This document shows positions 1 to 30,022 of a DNA stretch of 64,000 bases, piece by piece. Below the pieces are notes generated by a model. That model ran no database searches. It saw only the letters and a program-made list of their open reading frames with translations, and was not told the DNA's origin. The position numbers and the translations under genes are program-made. Numbering within the stretch: the stretch's first letter is position 1; the number at the start of each line of letters is the position of its first letter. This DNA is from Leptoclinus maculatus (Eukaryota > Chordata > Actinopteri > Perciformes > Stichaeidae), in contig JAVDOI010000003.1 of assembly GCA_032191485.1 (NCBI GenBank), positions 14,387,813 to 14,451,812 on the forward strand, written 5' to 3'.

Positions 1-2880
1 TTATCACATTCATTTTTTCCGGCCTAATTCCTCTCCTCCCTCCCATTTCTCTTCTCTTTGGATTAGCAATGGCTATCTTTTGTTTTCCGCTACTCCACCA
101 ATCCCTTGCTTCAGCTGTACACGTGTGTGTAGAAAGCACTGCCAATACACCAGGGATATCCATTTTTGGCAGAGAGGCAGGCATTTCAATCTGGATGCAG
201 CATTCGTTGGGGGGAAAAAAGCACATATAGCGATGTAAGTGCATGTTAGTATCCATCTATGTGTGCTACTTTCTAAAAGAAAGCCTTGATGGTGCTTTTG
301 TTTGCGCTCCTATCATAAGTGATCTCACCGAAGAAGAGAGGCACATAGTTTGACTGCATAATAGCTTAGGGTAGTATAAAGTCACCATGTGCGCTTAGAT
401 ATTCCAATTGTAATTGCTTCTTAGTTGCAAAGATTCACATGATCGTGACATGTCACTGCATCATTTGAGATGCATTAGAAAGATGGGCACTGATAGACTG
501 CTCAGAGACCAGGCTGCCTGTATCAGGGACCTTGCAAGCAAAGTGAGAATAAAAACATGATGCATGAAATTGGACGTGAAGACTAAATGCACAAGTTTAA
601 AAATGTAGGTTGATGCAAATAAAACAGAATGAATAGCTTTTGGCTATTTTTTAATTGGACTATACGGGCGTCAATGATTAGTTTGTGTAAGTTTATTGGG
701 AGCACAAAGGGGCACTCCACCGATTTTTACCGAGTACTACCTGACTTGCTGTAAAATGTCCTCAGGAGGGGACAAAAAATACCTTACTGTCATAGAGATG
801 TTATCAGCTTGGGTTTGAGGCTTGATTTTTAACAGAAAACCCTACGTTACAAACTAAGCATGAGGAGTTTGAAATGAGTGGATCATTTAGAATGCACTGA
901 GGTTTATTGACAGATGGTATATCCAGTAGTGTAAGGGTAAATGTGTCCAGCTTTTCTGGATCCTACATTTAAAATGTCCATCTGTCAAGAAGTGCCGTTC
1001 TAAATTGTCGGAGTAGGCTACCCTTTGATGTTTTCACCTTTTCAGATTTCTGATAGCCATGATGACCTTATCATTGAATATTGACTAACTTTATTCCACA
1101 TGGCCATGGGAAGTAGTTTTTGCCGTCTTTGTGCACATCCATACCAAACAATATTCAGCCAAGCCAGTTGCTGGCAGAATGCTTGTACAGAACAAAAGGG
1201 TCTAGTAGGCCTCAAACATGTATTGATGGTCCTATGTATATAGCTAGAGTTATAACTGAATATACAGCTGGCCTATATATTTCTTTTCATATGCCTTATT
1301 CAATGTTGGTGCGTAGCAGTGATACTTTGGTGATAGTACTGATTATGACGGCAATGGTAAACAGCTGAACTCATGGACCATAATAGACCTAAACATCATC
1401 TGGGCTGAGGAAAAAACAACAACTTGTGCACTGTTGTGCTACTGCACCTTTTGTGTTTTTCTATGAATGAAAATGACCACGTTTCCCAAAGATCTCTAGG
1501 CCCACTTGCAGAATGAATGTAACTGTAGTATTTTTTTCCCCCATAACACAGAATATACAGTGTAATCACATCTATCTTGTTTGAACCTGTGGTTGGCAAT
1601 GCATCCTCTTGTATTCATTTCAGGGGCCTTGTACTTACATTTAAAGTTACATTTATGACTTTTGATACAAGGGGTTTTTAACCATGAAGCCCAAACAAAT
1701 AACTGTTTGGAGAACTAGAAGCTACGACCAACTACAAATACAGCACCCACAGCCCTTTACTGACACGAATGCTGGCCAAGCACAGTTCCAACAACAGTTT
1801 TAATAATCCTTTTGACTCTTTTAATGTTTTGTGTTTGTTTATTAAATGTAGGATGTATTATGTATTTATGTTGTGGTGGAATAAGCACAGAACATTAGGT
1901 GTTTCATATCTTTATTCACACTCGGGTGATATTTCTGTCGTTGATTGAGAGCTGTATATTCTACTTTATGAATGTAAGGTCAAATTTTACTTGTGTGCAA
2001 CTGTTATATGCATAACAGTTACAGCAGGTTTGGAGTCAATTTGGTTTGCAACAGCTATTTGCAGAACTACAAAGCCTTAATTTTAAACGTTTGTGAGGGG
2101 TTTATGGTTATGAGACTCGCAGGAAAGAAAACCCACTTTCCAAATGTAAGTGAAAATCAGCTGTATTAGTTGTCTCCAAACCCTGATGTACTCGCACTGG
2201 TTCTTAAAAGGCTTTTGCTTTCTGCTGCACCGTAAAAGAATGAATGTTCTTCTATGTTTAATGCTTAAATTTGCTGCCAATTAAATTTCTTGACACTATA
2301 ATGTACTTGACCACAGAGCTACAATGTACAAGACTTAGTAAATATTAAATGATATATTTAATTTTGATTATTATCAGGTTTTGTAAGATATAGGCTGAAT
2401 CATTAGAATAAATGGAGAAAATGAATGAAATGTTGTTGTTTTTTCATGCCTCAGTCTGGAGAGAAAATCCTAAATAGGCTACAGTCTCTTTTAGGGATTC
2501 TTCTGGAAACTGCTAAAGTGTTTCAGGTCAGATATTAAAAATAGTATTGCATCCTTTGCTGCATGAAAGGTCTAGGAATTATTAAAGTAATTTGCTTGTG
2601 CATCAGAGCCTCTTCTCAGCTGATTATTTGGTTAAGTGGAGGTTGGATAAGCCTGTGTTCAGATGGAAAAGGGCAGAATTACTGGAAATATGTCCCACTT
2701 CCAAGTACCCATTAATGCAAGCCAGGATTTGTGAAGATATATTAAGCTGATGTTTTTGCTCACTCAATGAAAGGCATTATAGATGTAGATGGGTTTTAGA
2801 TAGGCAGATCTGAATATCTAGGGTATTAGAAAGTTAGAACATCCTCTATTATGTGATATTCTATTTAAAGAGATTACAGG
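1..2880. other. Intergenic DNA, no gene recognised
   Basis: AT-rich non-coding sequence. The open frames here are short, use unbiased codons and resemble no family known to me. The only structure noted is a pair of inverted 11-bp arms (907-917 and 978-988), listed separately. It lies downstream of the 3' end of asap3, so distal 3'UTR or regulatory sequence cannot be excluded. Confidence 0.5.
907..988. repeat. Imperfect stem-loop with 11-bp inverted arms
   Basis: TTGACAGATGG at 907-917 is exactly complementary to CCATCTGTCAA at 978-988, with a 60-base spacer that has further weak internal pairing. It could be a very short MITE remnant or chance. No target-site duplication was identified. Confidence 0.35.
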
Positions 2881-2889
2881 CCCTGATGC

Positions 2890-3247
2890 ATAAAAAAGTC
2901 AAAGTTCAGTATGCCATAAAAAGCCATGGAATAGTATGCTAAAAAATGTCATAGTATAGTTTGTCATTAAAAATGTCAGTGTCATAGTCATAGTGTTGTA
3001 TGCTGTTCTCTATACTATGCATGCATTTTTCTATGATTTTTATGATGATGACGATGATATTCCGGAATAGAATAAAAGAGAACTGTATTATAAAGCTGAG
3101 ACCAGAAAATAACCTTTGGTCTCACCAGATACATTCAAAGCATCACCTTACATCAATATAGCAACAGTCGTTGCATTACAACATTTTTTATGGTACAATA
3201 TACCATGACTTTTTAATACTTTTTATGAACAATTATTCATAAAAAAA
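2890..3247. repeat. Decayed AT-rich tandem repeat tract
   Basis: Variants of 'agtatgtc', 'catagtatag' and 'gtcataaaa' recur irregularly. The words match the cleaner 62-bp units that follow immediately, so this looks like an older, diverged part of the same satellite-like array. Confidence 0.45.
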
Positions 3248-3436
3248 TCATAGGATAGTATGTCGAAGAAATTCATGAAAAAAGTCCCAGTATAATATGT
3301 CGAAAAAAATCACAGAAAAAGTCATAAAATAGTATGTCGAAAAACGTCCCAGTATAGTATGTCGAAAAAAATCACGGAAAAAGTCATAGAATTGTATGTC
3401 GAAAAACGTCCCAGTATAGTATGTCAAAGAAATTCC
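3248..3436. repeat. 62-bp AT-rich tandem repeat, about 3 copies
   Basis: The word AGTATGTC (or AATATGTC) begins at 3294, 3356 and 3418, exactly 62 bases apart. Between them the units share the blocks AAAAAAATCAC, AAAAAGTCATA and GTCCCAGTAT. Short open frames read from it on either strand are by-products of the repeat. Confidence 0.75.
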
Positions 3437-3521
3437 ACCACACATTCAAATATTATTCATAAAAACCAAAGACTTCTGAAAACCGGCGTTTCCATTTTCC
3501 GCTTCCGGCGTTTCCATTTCC

Positions 3522-3836
3522 GGCCGGCTTTTTCGCCGGCCGGCTTTTTCGCCGGCCGGCTTTTTCGCCGGCCGGCTTTTTCGCCGGCCGGCTTTTTCGC
3601 CGGCCGGCTTTTTCGCCGGCCGGCTTTTTCGCCGGCCGGCTTTTTCGCCGGCCGGCTTTTTCGCCGGCCGGCTTTTTCGCCGGCCGGCTTTTTCGCCGGC
3701 CGGCTTTTTCGCCGGCCGGCTTTTTCGCCGGCCGGCTTTTTCGCCGGCCGGCTTTTTCGCCGGCCGGCTTTTTCGCCGGCCGGCTTTTTCGCCGGCCGGC
3801 TTTTTCGCCGGCCGGCTTTTTCGCCGGCCGGCTTTT
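3522..3836. repeat. 16-bp GC-rich minisatellite, about 20 near-perfect copies
   Basis: The unit is CGCCGGCCGGC followed by five T. It repeats without visible change for about 315 bases. Each unit contains the 10-bp palindrome GCCGGCCGGC and three CpG dinucleotides, so the tract holds about 60 CpGs in otherwise AT-rich DNA. Because 16 is not a multiple of 3 and the unit contains no stop in any phase, several frames stay open on both strands. The resulting 16-residue repeat 'proteins' are artefacts. Just upstream (about 3483-3521) a 20-bp GGCGTTTCCATTT-containing segment is itself duplicated. Confidence 0.95.
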
Positions 3837-4293
3837 TAACAACAAGCCGTGGCTGATCCGTCTCTATAGGAGACCATCTTATGATTTTATTTTCACAACC
3901 CAAACGTTAAACGTACTGCTCTGCAATGTCTTTCCTCGTCTCAGCCCCCTGTGTCATGGTGTGTGGAAGAGTCAGGAAACTTGTCAGGCTGGCCATATTT
4001 GATTGGCTGAGCTGCAAGCCTCTGCTGTTAAGTTTCGTTTCACGATAGTCTTGAGTCGTTGAGTGTTCAAAAACAAAGCTAGGTCAAAAAATAAATAAAC
4101 TACACCAAGCAAAACCCTACAAATGTTATAATTTCTTCCATATCTTTCAATTTGAACTCGTACTACTCCAACTAAGCTCTGCTGGCAAGTTTCACTTTAG
4201 TCACGTGCTCGCCCACTGACCAATCACAGCACACCCTGGACTTCGCGGCAAAGCAGCACCTGGACGTGTAACGCCAAATCCAAACAGATCACA

Positions 4294-4428
4294 GGAAATG
4301 TGCATGAGGCCACCACACACCCCACGTTCCTCCTGGACTGGTGGACCCTTTACTCCAGCGCTGTGGTGCCCATGCTGCAGGAGCAGTACGGAGACAAGCC
4401 TTTCCACTCCGGATGTGTGGAGGTGAAT
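4294..4428 (+). pseudogene. Orphan coding-like exon, family not recognised
   Basis: A plus-strand frame reads ...TGNVHEATTHPTFLLDWW, continues through LYSSAVVPMLQEQYG and ends FHSGCVE. Its third codon positions are strongly C/G-biased, unlike the surrounding DNA. An AG precedes 4294 and a good donor, GTGAAT, follows GAG at 4428, so it resembles an internal exon. A second coding-like stretch (LDFAAKQHLDV, about 4237-4270) lies just upstream in another frame and ends in a stop. No partner exons or known family were recognised. It may be an exon of a plus-strand gene, a broken duplicate or a transposon-borne fragment. The call as pseudogene is tentative. Confidence 0.3.
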
Positions 4429-4563
4429 GATCATATTTGTTTTATTCGACCTGCAGGCTTCCAGTTACACTACAAGTATTTGTTATGAGTCTATTCCATC
4501 AGATAATGGGCAGAGTTTGAGATTTAAAACCTTTTTTAATTTATTTTTTACATTGTTTGGTTG

Positions 4564-4597
4564 ATTTGCCTTTTTTTACAAGATAAAAAAGGCAAAT
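4564..4597. repeat. Perfect 13-bp hairpin with 8-base loop
   Basis: Positions 4564-4576 (ATTTGCC plus six T) pair exactly with 4585-4597 (six A plus GGCAAAT) around an 8-base loop. It would fold in either transcribed strand. It sits between asap3 and the orphan exon, in no recognised gene. Confidence 0.7.
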
Positions 4598-5698
4598 TCT
4601 GGATGATATACTTCCTTTTTAAGTACCTGTACTTTATTATTTACATTTTGAGGGTTAGGAAAGCCTACAACAGTACGTGTATAAGCACGGGTTCTTAAAA
4701 TGACCTCCACCACAGAGAGCTGCAACTGTAAAAAGCTGGTTTACAGTTAAATGGCAATTCATCTCTAAAAAAATATAAATTTATAGTAGTCTATATCTTG
4801 CTCATAAAACGTCTGAATGCAGGACTTGTAATAGGCTATTTTTACACTGTAGTACTGCTGCTTATAGCTAACTATCTGACCACTTCTTCCACCACTATGA
4901 ACTACACTACCCAGCAGCTTATAGCGTTAAAGCAGTTAGCTCCCACTCAACAAGCTAGCTACAACATCAAATACAGCTTTAAACGATGTACATATGTAAT
5001 AATGATTAGATGATATCATCTTGATGGCTTAACATTCACGTGGTCTATCTGGCTGTATAATGTATAATGGATGAGGGCATTAGTGAATGAATACATTTAT
5101 ATTACACTATGTTTTAGAAGTAACATTGTAATCCTTATATGTATTAGTACACACAGTCAGGCCTAATGGAGAATTGAGTGTGTGTATATGGGCTACTCGG
5201 TTGGCAGAGCAGAATAAGCCGTGGCATTATTATCCTGCCTGTTAGTGAAGTGACCGGTTATGTAAGTGACAGGTTGGAATTTCATCATCCTGGCTCTGGT
5301 TCAGAGGATCAGAACAGAAGTAACATCCGGATGGAGAACAAATGAGGCCGGAAGGGCAGACAACTCAAGAGAAAACTGCCAAGAAAGATGTAGGGGGAGA
5401 GATTTAGATTTAGGAAGGCATAGGGGGTAGAGGGGGGGGGAAATCAGCTGTGAGGATGCCAGCAATGGTAGCATATCAATGGACAATACCCGTCACAATG
5501 AGTTTTATGCACATTTATACACTTTTACTAGGAAGTAGGTTTTACACGTGCTCTCACTCGCGTCCTTGTGCTGAGGATTAAGGACTTGGTACCTTTTTGT
5601 CTGTAGCTGTGCTCTGGCTTTAAGACAGATACAATACATTAGTCCATTTTACTCATAACAGATACAGAAAAACACCCAATTCACACTATAAGACTGTA
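4598..5698. other. Intergenic DNA, nothing recognised
   Basis: AT-rich sequence without convincing coding frames or repeats. It ends at the candidate asap3 polyadenylation site. Confidence 0.4.
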
Positions 5699-5704
5699 TG
5701 GCAC

Positions 5705-5710
5705 TTTATT
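5705..5710 (-). terminator. asap3: Candidate asap3 polyadenylation signal (AATAAA)
   Basis: TTTATT on the plus strand is AATAAA on the asap3 strand. It is the first canonical signal I found downstream of the stop codon, about 2.1 kb away. If it is used, the 3'UTR contains the MITE at 5899-6250. Confidence 0.4.
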
Positions 5711-5898
5711 AAACATGTTTTATGTGTATTTACAAATAGACTGACTAATAAGAATGAATTCACTATTGTTTACAATTGACAAGAGTTCCTACTGAGTTTC
5801 ACTGCTTTGCATTTATCTGAAAACATGCCTGTCTCCATCAACACTATAACACGGTAATGGAGGCAGAAAGAGTGACAGGGAAACAGACTTGTTTGTTT

Positions 5899-6250
5899 AA
5901 AGGTCTAGTGTGTAGCATCTGGTGGCATCTAGCGCTGAGGTTGGACATTGCAACCAGCTGCAATTTCTCCAGTGTGCCGAGCACGTAGGTGGCTAACGCA
6001 AATGGCCCGTTCTAGAGCCAGTGTTTGGTTTGTCCATTCTGGGCTACTGTAGAAACACGGCAGCTGGGTCCGTAAAGAGGACCTGCTCCGTATGTAGATG
6101 TAAATATATAGATATTAATGGCTCGGCTCATTTTAAAAAAGGTACAAAAACACAATTATAATTTTCAGGGGACAAACTAAAGAAAACATACCTAATAGTA
6201 TCTTCCATTTCTGCCAATAGATCGCTTAAAATGCTACACACTGTACCTTT
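5899..6250. mobile_element. Non-autonomous inverted-repeat element (MITE), 352 bp
   Basis: The left end AAAGGTCTAGTGTGTAGCAT and the reverse complement of the right end AAAGGTACAGTGTGTAGCAT match at 18 of 20 positions. If the element is taken to start at AAGG, both flanks show TA, which fits a Tc1/mariner-type target site. From general knowledge, very similar sequences ('...gccagtgtttggtttgtcc...gggctactgtagaaac...') are abundant in percomorph genomes. There is no coding capacity. Confidence 0.8.
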
Positions 6251-6742
6251 ACACTCAGGAATGATTAAAAGGAAGTGAACTCCTGCTTTCCTGTCCACTT
6301 TTACTGATCACCGTCAGTGTTTGAACAGAACCTTCTATGAATACTGAGGATGCAACTGTGTCTATTCCCTTCTTTCTCAGAGCCATTTAGACAACTAATG
6401 AAACAGAAGACACATGACATTAGATCAGAGGACATCAAATTACCAACATGGATTAAAGACTGTAATAAAAAACACTAATAATAAAATCCTTTATAATGCA
6501 TAACAGCTGAGAAAACAGGTGATATATACTGTACATCAGTGGACATTTATATACAAGTTTGTACAACAAATGATGTGTAATAGCTGTGAAATGCGTTACA
6601 TTTGTCACTAATATAAAAAAGTGGAGCAGTTTAACCTCCATTCTTCCTTAAAAGGTTCCTAAATCGTGGAAGCTGCTCTGTGTGTAATGTAAGTGCAAGT
6701 GTGCTTAAGTCATGTATACCTTATGTGACGCACAAGTGTCCA

Positions 6743-6744
<2 letters not shown>

Positions 6745-6797
<53 letters not shown>
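6745..6797. repeat. (GT)n microsatellite
   Basis: About 26 uninterrupted GT units, within the inferred asap3 3'UTR. Confidence 0.95.
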
Positions 6798-6799
<2 letters not shown>

Positions 6800-7783
6800 C
6801 AAATTACTGCAGCTGGGTGCGGTTGCTTAACGAGCTCTCTTTAAGTGCCATTTCTGCAGAGAGTCTTTTGGTTTTTTCTTCTGAAACGCACCGTCGTTAT
6901 TCCAGGTTCTCCTGAGACAGATGCCTGGAGCCAGGAGAAACTGGATCCCCCGCTCTCCTTGCAGGCAGCGCACTGTGCTCAGAGTCAAGATGGCTGAGCT
7001 AAAGTTTCAGATCTCTTCCCAGGCGCCTGCCGTTTTGGTTGGAGACAGACCGGCAGACACAAAGCCACTTTTGGAGTCCCAAGGCAAGGCTGCAACAGAC
7101 ACTGGGCTAGGTTCAAACCTCGAGTCTCACTATACTATGATTTAACAGACAGCTCTCGGAACTATTTACATTACCCACGCTGCCAACTCTTCAGAAGATT
7201 TCTTCTCAATGAGTTTAAAGTGCCTTAAAAAAGGGTTTTTTGCCCGGCAGGTAAGTTTTGACCCAAGTTACAAATCCTGGATCAGTATAGACAACTTCTG
7301 CAAAATAATGTATAATTAATAGTTAAAATGGACATAATAGAGCAGTTTCTACACCAACCACAAATGCCTTCGCACCTATTAATAGTGATTCATGGTTTTA
7401 GACAACTGCAGTTAAAAACAAGAATAGGCCAACAAGGGTGGGGGGGGGGGGTATTGTCCTTGGAATGAGAGGTTATATGGGGCTCTGAAAGCCTTCAGTT
7501 CCCTTGCTGGTTTCCAGAATGAGTATATGTTAAAAAAAGGTTATAACTTCCGAAGGCAGTGTCATTCACCCCGAGGTATCTTGTGGCTCGTATATCCTCA
7601 TGTGGAAATGTTCTCAGGTTGCTCAAACCCTCTCGTTTGAGATCGATCCAGGAGAAAACACTGTCCTCTCTCCGGTAGATAAGTCCTCTGTGTGATGACC
7701 ATACGTTTCCCGTAAGAAGCATCCCGTGCTGGTTCAGTTTCTCTGTTATGTTGCCATACAGTAGTTTCATATGTCCTGTCCCT

Positions 7784-27131
<19,348 letters not shown>

Positions 27132-27430
27132 GTTTCGAGCGAAACGGGCGTCTGACAATCACTGGGGAGAAAAGTGAGCGAAAGTTTCACGCGCGCAAGT
27201 AATTCCCATTTGAAGAAAAATGAATGGTTAACTCCTCCATTGCGTGCAAGAAGACGACTAAAAGAGACTGTATTCCCCACAGAGAGCGGATCCCTAACAG
27301 TGTCTGTAAGGTAGAAAAGTTGTCTAAAGTCGGACCTGTGTCCTGACCGAGTTTGGGCTCCACTCTACGAATGTGTGCGCGTGGAGGTGCGCCAGCGCGC
27401 TATTGTCCGCCCCGCGAGGGAGGGAGCAAA
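27132..27430 (-). promoter_or_regulatory. asap3: Putative asap3 promoter and 5'UTR (CpG-rich)
   Basis: The bases upstream of the start ATG are much richer in CpG than their surroundings, for example CACGCGCGC near 27188 and GTCCGCCCCGCG near 27406. No TATA box is evident, which fits a CpG-type housekeeping promoter. The transcription start cannot be placed from sequence alone. Confidence 0.45.
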
Positions 27431-27479
27431 CCCCATCATCACGTGGGAATGTTTGTGCTTTCTGGCACTCTGCAGAGAG

Positions 27480-27485
<6 letters not shown>

Positions 27486-27556
<71 letters not shown>
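27486..27556. repeat. (TG)n microsatellite upstream of asap3
   Basis: About 35 TG units directly upstream of the CpG-rich asap3 promoter region. Confidence 0.95.
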
Positions 27557-27564
<8 letters not shown>

Positions 27565-27599
27565 TGCGCGTGCGTGTGTCCTCTCCCTCGTCTCTTTCA

Positions 27600-29942
27600 T
27601 TCTTACTTCTCATTTCTATGCAAACTCCAGAGAGTCTGCAGTGTGGTGGTCGTCATGGATATGCATAATACCTCATTCACAGACTAAACTGAAGGGGAGG
27701 AATTTCATTGGATGAGGTGATGTTTTTTTGGCTAAAACATTGCAGTGAGGCTGAAACCAACAACTCAAAGCTCTGATGTTTTGCCAAAAAAAAATGTGAC
27801 AGATGAAAATATATTTTATGTGGGTGGGGGGGCTTTTTGCACTGAAACACATGCAGTACTTCAGCTCACGTTCATCATAACTCAAGTAGGGCTTTTGCAG
27901 CTCTGTGCACAATTGCCCTTTAATCAAGAGTTTGGAGGTGTAACTCCCTCTTGGCCATTCCGTTGGCTTTAGGCTCCAAAGCTTCTTCCTCTTTCTTTTC
28001 ATCTCATGAAAAGGCATTTTTCATTGAGGGAGGATTTCTGAAGACCCTCCCCTCCGACCTTCTGAAATCATCTGACAGAGTGAACGAAATGGAAAGAGTG
28101 CATCAGAGAGGTGGAGAAAAAAAACAACACAAGAGTTGTGTATAGAACATAACTCCTGCATGCCTGGCATTGTCACGCCTGTCAACTCAAAGAAAAGAGG
28201 TGTATCACTGAACGTTGCCTCTGGCTGAGCAGGGATACAATACACTATGAAGTGCAGATGGGTGATTTTAGGAAGCCGCATCAAATACAGAGGCTGCCTT
28301 TGGTTCGACCACAAAACCGCATATTTGCCTGTACATTAGCTTTATAAAGGGATAATTTGTCCCAGCTCGATAGGCAACTTGACTCACTTTAGGCAAATAA
28401 CTCACTTTGTGGTGAAGTGTTTTTCAGTTCTCTGTAACTTCTTACTGTCACACAGTGAGTAAAGGAGAATAGTTGTGTGTCTTAACTGTGTGCACTCACA
28501 GTGGTACCGTGTTTGTATTCACAAGTCTGTTTGATTAGCAAAACAACTCACAAAAATGCACATGCACAGCGTTTGGTATCTGTATTTTACTTGCACACAC
28601 ATGCACACTCACACACAGCCGTCCGTGTAGAACTGCTCAAAGGAGTGCTTATCAGACATGTTTCTCTGGAGGCACAAAGTGAAAATCACTTGATAACAAA
28701 ACAAATACCAGGTTATGTTTCTTCATGCAAATTAAAGGAAACTCAAAATGTGAACTAAAGTCTCCAGAGGGGACGCTGGGGAAAACGGTCTCTTTGACCT
28801 ATTGAGCAGGAAGAAAAAATGTCCGTTCTTGTAAGGAAGTGAGGGCACGCGACAAACTCCAAACAATGCAGAGCCAAATAAATAGGTTTGCTGACCCAGT
28901 TTACCAGGGCCTCATTCACTCATTGTTTCTGTATGCATGTGAGAGAACATCAGTGAGGGAAAGAGGAAAAAGTGCTACAGGTGAAGTTTGCACGCTGTCC
29001 ATGTCGTTGTGTATTGTAATACATTTCCAACATGTGTTTTTTTTTTTTAATGCTCATTTTGCATGCACACATTTTCAGCATGGATGCCTGGGCTGATGTA
29101 ATGCAGAGGCTCGCTGTGTCCCAACAATACCCTCCTTCAGTTTCTTTGCGGCCCCTTGTAAAGAAGCAGAGCCTTTGTGCGTCTGCCAGCCTTCCAGCCT
29201 GGGTCCTATTGTAAAACTGAGCAAACCGGTCTGCTCAGGCAATGCTCTAACATAAGAAGAACACAAGGTCCAAGGACGGGGCGGGAGGGGGGGGGGGGGG
29301 AGAAAAAACATGTGGAGCCGACAGAAGAAAATAGTTTTGGAAGGTGGAGGGAGTGAGCGAGGGGGAGATGCACAGCACAGGGAGGTGGAATGACAGAGGA
29401 AAGGAGATAGATAGAAACTTCATTGTCTGACGCTAACTGATGTGACTTTTCCTCCTCTCGTCTCCACCTTTTCCTTCCTTAACACCACATACCTATTCAT
29501 TGTCATTTCCCATATCAACACACTCTCTCCTGCCACTGCTAAAATGGCAATTTCACTCTTTACTTACATCACCAACAAGTGCTTTTTTTTTTCCTTCACA
29601 CCATTTCTCACTTTGGCTGTGAGGAAGTGAGGTACACCAAATACAGCTTCTCTCTTTTTTTTCTGACGCACACATGCGTCTGCACAGAGGTCGTAGCGAC
29701 ATCTTCCAGTAAAAGATTACAGCTGCCAGGATTTCCTTGCTGCTTCCCAGCAGCCCTGTGGAGTTGCAGCCTAAAGTCCTCTAGACTCCCCCCCCTCCCG
29801 AAAAATCTCCCTCTCCACTGTTGACTCAGCTCCACTAGTCCTGTTATCAATTTACTACCCCTGTCAAGCCAGGAGGCCCAGGCTTACCGTAAAATACCCC
29901 CTCTTCTGGTCGACACGGATGACTGAAAATGAGAGGATTGGC

Positions 29943-30022
<80 letters not shown>

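Larger units (their letters stand above)
5705..7783 (-). other. asap3: Probable asap3 3' untranslated region
   Basis: It extends from the base after the asap3 stop to the first AATAAA on that strand. It contains a TIR-bearing MITE and a long TG microsatellite. Two open frames fall inside it (7495-7770 minus and 6921-7145 plus); neither has recognisable homology, and I treat both as chance. The extent is inferred from the polyadenylation signal only. Confidence 0.4.

Noticed and set aside
3248..3836. CRISPR-like regular repeat spacing
   Set aside because: The repeats are contiguous tandem units without unique spacers, in a vertebrate genome.
3359..3903. Long repeated-peptide frames on both strands (PAFSPAGFFAGRLFRR and EKAGRRKSRPAKKPAG types)
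   Set aside because: They are translations of the 16-bp minisatellite, which has no stop codon in any phase; open frames on both strands at once show they are not genes.
7495..7770. 91-codon frame just after the asap3 stop
   Set aside because: In the 3'UTR, no recognisable family, no biased codon use, and ASAP proteins end at the SH3 domain.
27353..27715. VCVCVC and HTHTHT frames here and at other microsatellites (33417-33830 upstream part, 34237-34539, 55608-56075, 59095-59406)
   Set aside because: They come from TG/CA repeats; where they touch a real exon, the exon boundary excludes the repeat.
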